DNA of 12,195 nt from the NCBI GenBank assembly GCA_023135505.1, contig JAGLTA010000060.1, forward strand, positions 1 to 12,195, given 5' to 3'. The notes under the pieces were generated by a model. The model was not told the origin of the DNA. It did no database searches and saw only the letters and a list, made by a program, of their open reading frames with translations. Position 1 is the first letter of the stretch; the number at the start of each line of letters is the position of its first letter. Source of the DNA: Candidatus Parcubacteria bacterium (GTDB lineage: Bacteria; Patescibacteriota; Patescibacteriia; JAACEG01). Below are positions 5,799 to 11,458 of the stretch, piece by piece. The position numbers and the translations under genes are program-made.

Positions 5799-7178
5799 CT
5801 ATTTCCCGACTTTAATCTCAACTGGCGAGCCGACAAACTCGTACTCCTCGCGCAGTTTTTTCTCAATGAATTTCAGGTAAGAAAAGCCGAGCGTATCGTT
5901 TTTTCTGATTTTGACAATGAATTGCGGAAAACGAGAACTCATTTGAAAAAAAGATTTAATATGCGGATGATTCGCGCCTTTTCTTTTTACAGGATGGTGA
6001 AGTTTGATAACTTTTTCAATAAAAATTTTCAATTCCTCGCTCGGGATTTTTTTGCTCCTCTCCTTATTTATCTCTTCCGCCAAGTCTGTGATTTTATTTA
6101 TATTTTTTCCAAGCAGTGCGGAAGTGAAAAGAATAGGCGCCCATTTTAGATGGGGCAGGGAGGATCTTAAATTTTCAGAATATTCTTTGTCGCTGCCGGT
6201 ATATTTTTCTGGAATCAGATCCCATTTGTTCGCGATAATAATCGCGCCCGCGCCGTTTTTAACAATCATACTGGCGAGTTTCTGGTCCTGGCTCGTTATC
6301 GGCGCGTGAATATCAATAACCAGCAACGCGATATCCGCCTGCTTTAACGCGGTTATGCTTTTTTTAACGCTTAATATTTCCAGCCCTTTGCGGTCGGTTT
6401 TTGATTTTCGCCTGATGCCGGCGGTGTCTGTCATTTCAATTAGAGAATTTTCGCCGATAATTTTTCTTTTTTGCGGTTCGCGCGTCGTGTGCGGAATATC
6501 CGTGACGATAACCTCTTCCTGATTTTTAATATGCACTTTTCTTTTTAGCAAGGAGTTTAATATTGACGATTTGCCGGCGTTCGGCTTGCCGACTATGGCG
6601 ATTTTAATCGCGTCTGATTTTTCAATTTCCGCTTCATCGCCCTTGATTTTTTTTTTCGGCTTCACTTTTTTTAATTCCGCGATTATCGCATCCAGCAGAT
6701 CGCCAGTTCCTATTCCTGAAATAGCGGAGATAAGATTCGGCTTTCCAAAACCGAGCGCTTCAAATTCAAACAGATCTAACCTTTTTCTTATTTTTTGGTT
6801 GTCTATTTTATTCACTGCTAAAATTATCGGAATTTTTATTTTTCTAAGCGCGCGCGCGATTTCCATATCTTGTGGCAAAGTCTCTTCTTTTCCGTCCAAC
6901 AGGAAAACAACTAAGTTTGCCTTGGCGATTAAATTTTTGCTCTGTTCTATAACCTGCTTATCAATCTCATTTTTTATTTTAATGTCCGCTCCAGCAGTAT
7001 CATATAAAATAAATTCTTTTCCGCGCCATTCGCAGACTGATTGATTGGCGTCTCGGGTCGTTTCCCGAATTTTAGAGACTATCGCGCTCGGTCTGCTGAT
7101 CAGCTTATTAAACAGAGTTGATTTGCCAGCATTGGTCCTGCCGACGATTGCCACTTTTTGAGTTTGAAATATTGACAT
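5799..7178 (-). CDS. der: Ribosome-associated double GTPase Der (EngA)
   Basis: Der acts in assembly of the large ribosomal subunit. The 459-residue protein has the diagnostic pair of GTPase domains. Domain 1 has GRTNAGKST at 13-21, TTRD at 40-43, DTAG at 60-63, NKID at 123-126 and SA at 151-152. A basic linker (KKVKPKKKIKG) follows at about 170-180. Domain 2 has GKPNAGKSS at 197-205, TTRE at 231-234, DTAGIRRK at 251-258, NKWD at 317-320 and an SA motif near 352. The C-terminal 80 or so residues fit the KH-like domain. The start ATG TCA ATA matches the other minus-strand genes, with no SD. The plus-strand hexamers TTGACA and TATTTT overlap and precede this start. Family assignment is secure. 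Confidence 0.97.
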   Translation of the reverse strand: MSIFQTQKVAIVGRTNAGKSTLFNKLISRPSAIVSKIRETTRDANQSVCEWRGKEFILYDTAGADIKIKNEIDKQVIEQSKNLIAKANLVVFLLDGKEETLPQDMEIARALRKIKIPIILAVNKIDNQKIRKRLDLFEFEALGFGKPNLISAISGIGTGDLLDAIIAELKKVKPKKKIKGDEAEIEKSDAIKIAIVGKPNAGKSSILNSLLKRKVHIKNQEEVIVTDIPHTTREPQKRKIIGENSLIEMTDTAGIRRKSKTDRKGLEILSVKKSITALKQADIALLVIDIHAPITSQDQKLASMIVKNGAGAIIIANKWDLIPEKYTGSDKEYSENLRSSLPHLKWAPILFTSALLGKNINKITDLAEEINKERSKKIPSEELKIFIEKVIKLHHPVKRKGANHPHIKSFFQMSSRFPQFIVKIRKNDTLGFSYLKFIEKKLREEYEFVGSPVEIKVGK

Positions 7179-7199
7179 ATTTTAAATTTATGTTATTTT
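7172..7199 (+). promoter_or_regulatory. Plus-strand promoter copy 3, with no ORF downstream
   Basis: TTGACA at 7172-7177, a 16-bp spacer and TATTTT at 7194-7199 with TG-T before it, the same design as at 3969 and 5246. The predicted start near 7206 is followed within 20 bases by the terminator hairpin at 7218, so any transcript would be about 55-60 nt. There is no structured leader and no SD. Confidence 0.5.
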
Positions 7200-7217
7200 A
7201 AAAAAAGAATCACTACG

Positions 7218-7265
7218 AAAAGAGCCTCTTAATGTTCCGTCTTTAAGAGGTGCTTTTTATTTTTG
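7218..7265 (+). terminator. Hairpin terminator directly after promoter copy 3
   Basis: The inner stem CCTCTTAA (7225-7232) pairs with TTAAGAGG (7243-7250) over a 10-base loop. The outer stem AAAAG (7218-7222) pairs with CTTTT (7253-7257) across a 2x2 mismatch. A T-rich run follows on the plus strand. The hairpin overlaps the stop codon of the NYN gene (7229-7231), and on the minus strand it is followed by only a weak T run, so it may stop transcription in both directions. Confidence 0.7.
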
Positions 7266-7747
7266 TAACTTAATTTTTTTTCAAGATCATTCATAAAAGC
7301 CAATTTATTGGCTCCTGCTTTTTTTAATAAAGCTGAATAACTGAATTTATTTGGAATTAAAACTTTTTCTAATTTTTTTTGTGTTGATAAATAACGAATT
7401 AAACAATGAAAATCTCCATCACCGCTTACGATTATCGCTTTATGATATTCTGAATAATCTATCATCGCCTGTAAAACAAGTTCGGCATCGCAATTTCCTT
7501 TTATTTTGCCGTCTTTATATATTAATACTGGTTTGAAAACAATGACATATTCGCATTTTTGCAAAGAACTGTAAAGATCTTGATTTTCGTAAATATATCC
7601 GATGAATAGATACGCTGTTGATACTTTGTATTTTTCTTTTAAATAAATCCTAAATTTTTTATAGTCTAATTTCCAGCCCAAGCTCTGAATGCTCAAATTA
7701 AGATTTTGGCTGTCAATAAACGCGAAATTGTTTTTTTGTATTGACAT
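7229..7747 (-). CDS. NYN-domain protein (LabA/DUF88-like, PIN-fold putative ribonuclease)
   Basis: A compact 172-residue protein that is almost entirely one NYN domain. The acidic residues expected for a metal-dependent PIN-like nuclease are visible: FIDSQN at 10-15 (Asp12, Asn15), GNCDAEL at 84-90 (Asp87), and VSGDGDF at 107-113 (Asp110, Asp112). The segment after it (YLSTQKKLEKVLIP) fits the last strands of the fold. The C-terminal tail is short and very lysine-rich, without the OST-HTH domain carried by longer relatives. Proteins of this family are thought to cleave or bind RNA; the substrate here is unknown. The start ATG TCA ATA shares its first nine bases with uvrA, pth and der. The stop lies inside the hairpin at 7218. 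A/T-rich codons are more frequent here than in der or uvrA. Confidence 0.87.
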   Translation of the reverse strand: MSIQKNNFAFIDSQNLNLSIQSLGWKLDYKKFRIYLKEKYKVSTAYLFIGYIYENQDLYSSLQKCEYVIVFKPVLIYKDGKIKGNCDAELVLQAMIDYSEYHKAIIVSGDGDFHCLIRYLSTQKKLEKVLIPNKFSYSALLKKAGANKLAFMNDLEKKLSYKNKKHLLKTEH

Positions 7748-7834
7748 ATTTTAAATTTGTGATAAGTTGATTTATTAAAAATGTTTAATAATCGGTTAAA
7801 TTTTTTTATAACTTTTTTAATAAGGAGGGGGAAA

Positions 7835-8011
7835 ATGGATATACATACTATTATAGTTAGTTGTTTTATCATCTTTTTTTCAATGAGTGGGTTATTGGGG
7901 GCATACTTTTTAAGAAAAAGAAAAGCATCTTTTTGGGAGATATTGCTTTTAGCAGTTTCTTCTTACTCTTTAGGGAGCATCTTTACCTATATTAAAATAG
8001 CGATGCGCTAA
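7835..8011 (+). CDS. Small two-helix membrane protein of unknown function (58 aa)
   Basis: The ATG at 7835 is preceded by AAGGAGGGGG at a 3-base gap, so I prefer it to the in-frame ATG at 7781, which has no SD. The protein has a hydrophobic helix at about residues 5-25, a short basic loop (RKRK at 27-30) and a second helix at about 34-54, giving a hairpin in the cytoplasmic membrane with the positive loop predicted on the inside. A perfect terminator follows 50 bases after the stop. It is divergent from the NYN gene, starting 88 bp from that start codon. It occupies the same position as the small proteins beside uvrA and pth but shows no sequence similarity to them. No family recognised. Confidence 0.75.
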   Translation: MDIHTIIVSCFIIFFSMSGLLGAYFLRKRKASFWEILLLAVSSYSLGSIFTYIKIAMR

Positions 8012-8061
8012 CCAAAAAAGAGAAGGAGAAATTGTTCAAAAAGATAATTTTTTGAAAACAG

Positions 8062-8099
8062 CGGGGAACTTTTTAAATTTAAAGTTTCCCGTTTTTTTT
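8062..8099 (+). terminator. Rho-independent terminator of the small membrane protein gene
   Basis: CGGGGAACTTT (8062-8072) pairs with AAAGTTTCCCG (8081-8091) with one G-U pair; the loop is TTAAATTT, and eight T residues follow at 8092-8099. Confidence 0.93.
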
Positions 8100-8166
8100 G
8101 CAATTTTAATGAACCGCGAAAAATAAAAATTTTATTATCCTGAACGGAGCGAAAAATTTTTCACAT

Positions 8167-8328
8167 TGTCATTCTGACTGGAACGAGCGAGTGGAATAGA
8201 AGAATCTGCTTTACTTATAGCGAAATATTATTTAAAGAACTAAATATCAAACAGCGATGATTTTAAAATAATTTAGTTATAATCAAGACAGATCCCTCGG
8301 CTCCGCTACCGCTCCACTCGGGATGACA
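8167..8328 (+). repeat. Palindromic repeat B, copy 2, with a degenerate fragment to its left
   Basis: The ends are TGTCAT and ATGACA (8323-8328). The interior matches copy 1 read on the minus strand, including AGAATCTGCTTTACTTATA and GATGATTTTAAAATAATTTA. Its right arm (CCTCGGCTCCGCTACCGCTC) differs from the left, so the element is less symmetrical than copy 1. To the left, 8139-8152 (CCTGAACGGAGCGA) looks like a broken arm of a related element. Apart from the terminator at 8062 these repeats account for the gap between 8012 and 8387; no gene is seen there. Confidence 0.75.
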
Positions 8329-8387
8329 GACGGAAAAAAGGTTGCCCATGGTAACGAAAAAATAAATACAAAATTGTTTTTTTATTT

Positions 8388-9866
8388 TCACAAATTCGCC
8401 GCGTCTTTTCCTAAAATAATCAGAAAATCTGCCGAACTTTCAATTGGATTTTTTAAATTGATTTTGCTGTTTCCGATCGGCTGCGAAGTAAGCCAATTAG
8501 GAATATTAAAATTTACTTCCGCGTTGAATTTATTTTTTAAGAATTTAAGCTCTTGCTGTTTTTGTCCGCGGGAAAGATCGTAGATAATCGTTTTTTCATA
8601 ATTTTGCTGCCGCGAGTTTCCTATCTTGTCAATTACAAAGTTGTCTTGCTTAAGCGTTCTGGCAACGCGCGAAGCCATACCAGCAATTTTGGTTCCGTTT
8701 TGCACTTCTATGGTTGCTTGCCGCGCTATGCTATTTGCCGTCTCTCCAGCCACCGCGCCTTTATTAAGCATATTTTTGGCTAAAATTTTCAGAGAAGTGA
8801 AATCGTTATTTTTAGGAAGAAGCGCGTAAGATCCGTTGATATTTGTCGCGTAAAGAATTCCGCTGTTTCCATTATTTAAAATCACATTGCTTATTTTTTC
8901 CGGCTTGATTTTTTTTGCGATTTTGCTTAAATTTATTATCTCCCAACTTTTTAAGTTTGTGCTGATGTGCGCGTCTAAATCAGACAAGACTGCGCCTATT
9001 TTTTTAGGATTAAGCCAGAAGCTATAACTTAAAATTTTTTCTTTTGCAGCTAATAGGACTTTTTGCTGGCGTTCGGAGCGCGCAAAATCGGAATTTTCGC
9101 CGTTGCTTCCATGCCGCGAACGGGCGTATTTCAGGGCGCGATCCCCGTTCATAATCTCCCATCCTTTAATAAAGCTCACTGGTTCGTACCCGAAATTATT
9201 ATCAGGGTATTGCCTGTCAACAAAAGATTTTTCAATGTAAATTTTTAATCCGCCTAAATCGTCAATGATGTTTTTAAATCCGGCGAAATCAGCCCTAACA
9301 TAATAATGAATCGGAAGATCAAAAACTTTTTCAATTGTTTTAACGGCCGCAACAGATCCGTATCCTGTTTTTTGGGATTCCCCGAAAGCGTTGGCATGAT
9401 TGATTTTATGCCATCCGCTTCCTTCTATCGGGGCATAAAGATCGCGCGGAACAGACAGAAGCGCGACTTTGTCCGTTGACGGCTGGATGCTTGCGATAAT
9501 AAGAGTGTCTGTTAAATACGGGCCGCTGTGACCTTTTCCGCCCATTCCGAGAAGAAGAATATTCACCCTGTCTTCCGCTTCGCCGCTAAGCTTTTTGTTT
9601 TTGCCGCCGGTAATATTTTTAAAAGTGATTAAATTTTTAATCCCCTGTCCTATATTGCTCACAATGCCGCAGCTCTGATCGGGCAGTTCTGATCTGCTGT
9701 TTTTATACGAAGAGAAAATCTGCCAAGCGAAAATGCTGGAAGAGAACAGAAGTATCGCGCAAAAATAGATTGAAAATTTTAAAAGTTTTGATTTTTTGGG
9801 CGGATAGTATATTCCATTGATATAATACCCTTTTTTCATAGATTGTAGAAAGTCAATTTTCCGCAT
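8388..9866 (-). CDS. LytR-CpsA-Psr (LCP) family protein with C-terminal LytR_C domain
   Basis: LCP proteins transfer undecaprenyl-linked glycopolymers to peptidoglycan or other surface acceptors outside the membrane. The 492-residue protein has a cytoplasmic basic N-terminus, one membrane segment at about 29-51, and an LCP domain at about 100-275. Visible LCP residues include the VNILLLGMGG strand (101-110), TDTLIIAS (119-126), the SVPRD motif (138-142), HKINHANA (153-160), YARSRH (247-252) and SDFARSERQQ (259-268), covering the usual Asp and Arg cluster around the pyrophosphate. A LytR_C domain follows at about 385-487 (IEVQNGTKIAGMASRVA onward). The ATG at 9866 has no SD; Met10 is a possible later start. 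A -10-like TAATAT or TATAAG lies 20-30 bases upstream, at the edge of palindromic element C. It is divergent from lepB. Confidence 0.93.
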   Translation of the reverse strand: MRKIDFLQSMKKGYYINGIYYPPKKSKLLKFSIYFCAILLFSSSIFAWQIFSSYKNSRSELPDQSCGIVSNIGQGIKNLITFKNITGGKNKKLSGEAEDRVNILLLGMGGKGHSGPYLTDTLIIASIQPSTDKVALLSVPRDLYAPIEGSGWHKINHANAFGESQKTGYGSVAAVKTIEKVFDLPIHYYVRADFAGFKNIIDDLGGLKIYIEKSFVDRQYPDNNFGYEPVSFIKGWEIMNGDRALKYARSRHGSNGENSDFARSERQQKVLLAAKEKILSYSFWLNPKKIGAVLSDLDAHISTNLKSWEIINLSKIAKKIKPEKISNVILNNGNSGILYATNINGSYALLPKNNDFTSLKILAKNMLNKGAVAGETANSIARQATIEVQNGTKIAGMASRVARTLKQDNFVIDKIGNSRQQNYEKTIIYDLSRGQKQQELKFLKNKFNAEVNFNIPNWLTSQPIGNSKINLKNPIESSADFLIILGKDAANL

Positions 9867-9897
9867 TTGATTATTTTTTGATTTTATGCTTATATTA

Positions 9898-10064
9898 AGA
9901 TATGTAGTGTAACTAGTTTCGTAGCGAGATTTTCAGATTTTGAGGCAAATTTTTCGTAGAGACGGGTTTGAAACCTGTCATTACAAATATATAGGCGTTA
10001 AAATTTTTGGAAAATTTGACCGAAATATGGAAATCGCAGTAGGAACTAATTACACTACATATCT
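9898..10064. repeat. Inverted-repeat element C between divergent LCP and lepB genes
   Basis: A 167-bp element with 21-bp termini, 9898-9918 (AGATATGTAGTGTAACTAG...) and its inverse at 10044-10064, matching at 20 of 21 positions. The symmetry continues inward imperfectly (GCGAGATTTTCAGATTTTG on the left against GCGATTTCCATATTTCGGT read from the right). A nested palindrome GACGGGTTTGAAACCTGTC occupies 9961-9979. There is no coding capacity. Each terminus directly abuts a -10-like hexamer facing outward. Confidence 0.85.
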
Positions 10065-10070
10065 TATAAT
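10065..10070 (+). promoter_or_regulatory. lepB -10 element abutting element C
   Basis: A consensus TATAAT begins at the first base after the right terminus of element C. Transcription would start near 10077, giving a leader of about 18 nt without an SD. At 17 bp upstream, inside the terminus, lies GGAACT, a poor -35. The mirror position at the left end has TAATAT (9892-9897, minus strand) serving the LCP gene. Confidence 0.55.
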
Positions 10071-10094
10071 AATACTACTTAATAATTAAAAATT

Positions 10095-10670
10095 ATGCAA
10101 ATAATAAAGAATAAAAACGCGAGGCGAATCATCGGTATAATTATTGAAAATGTTAAGATACTGCTTATCTCTTTGGCGATTATTCTGCCAGTCCGCTATT
10201 TTTTAATTCAGCCGTTTTATGTGAAAGGGGCGTCAATGGAGCCGAATTTCCATAATCGCGAATATCTGATCGTTAATGAAATAGGATACCGTTTTGATGA
10301 TCCAAAGCGCGGAGATGTGATTGTGTTTAGATACCCGCTGGACAAAAAGCAGTATTTTATTAAAAGAGTTATCGGCCTTCCGAATGAAAGAATAGTTATT
10401 GACAATAACAGCATAATCGTATATAATCAAAATTTAGGCGATGATGGAATTAAATTAGAAGAGGGCTATCTTGATACAGACAAAAAGACTGTTGGCGATA
10501 TAGATATTACATTGAATAGCGATGAATATTTTGTGCTTGGCGATAATAGAAATCATAGTTTAGACTCCCGCATTTTCGGGGTGCTGCCTGAAGATTTAAT
10601 TATCGGCAAGGCATGGTTTCGCGGCTGGCCATTTGAGAAATTCGGGTTTTTAGAGGGGTTTGAGTATTAG
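10095..10670 (+). CDS. lepB: Signal peptidase I
   Basis: The membrane-bound serine protease that removes signal peptides from exported proteins on the outer face of the cytoplasmic membrane. The 191-residue protein has one N-terminal membrane segment (about 17-38) and the family boxes: GASMEPNF with the nucleophile Ser47, RGDVIVFRYP at 72-81, YFIKRVIGLP with the general base Lys90, and GDNRNHSLDSR at 149-159. Its length fits the Gram-positive-type short enzyme. No SD precedes the ATG (AATTAAAAATT). It is divergent from the LCP gene across element C; both products act at the cell envelope. Within this window it could process the solute-binding protein if that is not a lipoprotein. Identification is secure. 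Confidence 0.97.
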   Translation: MQIIKNKNARRIIGIIIENVKILLISLAIILPVRYFLIQPFYVKGASMEPNFHNREYLIVNEIGYRFDDPKRGDVIVFRYPLDKKQYFIKRVIGLPNERIVIDNNSIIVYNQNLGDDGIKLEEGYLDTDKKTVGDIDITLNSDEYFVLGDNRNHSLDSRIFGVLPEDLIIGKAWFRGWPFEKFGFLEGFEY

Positions 10671-10746
10671 TAGATAAACTAAAATTTTAATATTTAATTT
10701 TTTTATACACAACAATAAATTTCATTTTTATTTTTTTATAATAATT

Positions 10747-10776
10747 TTGGCAATTTATTTTGTGTGTAATTATAAA
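10747..10776 (+). promoter_or_regulatory. Candidate promoter for a near-leaderless mRNA of the 211-aa gene
   Basis: TTGGCA (10747-10752) and TATAAA (10771-10776) are separated by 18 bp. The -10 ends 4 bases before the ATG at 10781, so transcription would start at or just inside the start codon. The 110-bp gap after lepB otherwise holds only AT-rich sequence, including an isolated TATAAT at 10737-10742 without a good -35. Confidence 0.45.
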
Positions 10777-10780
10777 ATTT

Positions 10781-11416
10781 ATGAGAAAAGAAACAATAGA
10801 CCATGGAATACCTCAAGTTGAGGTTCCAAAAGAGGAGCAAAATAAAAAATATTCAATGGAAACAGAGGGTGCAAGAGCGTTGCCTAAATATGAGGATATT
10901 AAAAAAATTCTTAGATTAGACGAAGGAAGGATGTTAGTAATTTATAATCATCAGGCTTTAAGTCAAGGTGCGGATAATCACGCATGTTTAATTATTGATG
11001 AACGAGCGATTGACGGAGAATGGGATGAAAAAAATCAATTATTTTATCCAGATTATCCGGGCGAAATTCTTAATTGTAAGAATTATAAACTTAATAAAGC
11101 TGATGTTGAAATAACTTCTATTGAATGTAAAGATAACGATTTTGTTGTTAATTGTCCTGTATGTGATACTAAGATACGCGTAATTAAAAAAGAAATGCCG
11201 AAAGGGCAAGGACGAGAAGGAGAATATTATTGTGAAACATATGGCTGTATTGGAAAAGAGGACAATAATGGAGAGGATTTATGGGGTGCTAATTGTGTAC
11301 ATATTGACCATATAGAATATGATAAGTCTAAAAATCCTAAACTATATTTTCGAAAATCCAAAGAACAAAAAGAAAAAATAGAAGAAATGCCAGAGGTAAT
11401 AATTGAAAAAAAATAA
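10781..11416 (+). CDS. Protein of unknown function with a possible zinc-binding cysteine cluster (211 aa)
   Basis: I do not recognise this protein. The start at 10781 (MRKETIDHG) is preferred to the in-frame ATG at 10760, which lies inside the candidate promoter. It appears soluble: no signal peptide or membrane helix. The N-terminal 40 residues are charged and likely flexible. Residues 50-120 look like a folded beta-rich domain (MLVIYNHQAL, ACLIIDERAI, EGEWDEKNQLF-like strands). NCPVCDTK at 124-131 and CETYGC at 151-156 give a C-x2-C...C-x4-C pattern able to bind one zinc, with Cys172, His174 and His177 close behind. The last 30 residues are Lys/Glu-rich. Codons are A/T-rich with few GCG or CGC compared with der and hisS. 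It sits between lepB and hisS with its own promoter candidate. Confidence 0.82.
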   Translation: MRKETIDHGIPQVEVPKEEQNKKYSMETEGARALPKYEDIKKILRLDEGRMLVIYNHQALSQGADNHACLIIDERAIDGEWDEKNQLFYPDYPGEILNCKNYKLNKADVEITSIECKDNDFVVNCPVCDTKIRVIKKEMPKGQGREGEYYCETYGCIGKEDNNGEDLWGANCVHIDHIEYDKSKNPKLYFRKSKEQKEKIEEMPEVIIEKK

Positions 11417-11458
11417 AAAATTATTTTAAAAAATATTTAGAATAAAAAATTAAATTTT

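Noticed and set aside
6004..7044. Plus-strand frames of 101 and 157 codons opposite der
   Set aside because: Antisense to conserved GTPase motifs, with no SD or promoter; they exist because der uses few codons whose complement is a stop.
7781..7834. Upstream ATG for the two-helix membrane protein
   Set aside because: No SD before it, while AAGGAGGGGG directly precedes the ATG at 7835.
4520..8328. CRISPR array or tRNA genes in the repeat-rich gaps
   Set aside because: The repeats are inverted and widely spaced, not direct repeats with regular spacers, and no cloverleaf or T-loop GGTTCRA-type motif in a proper context was seen.
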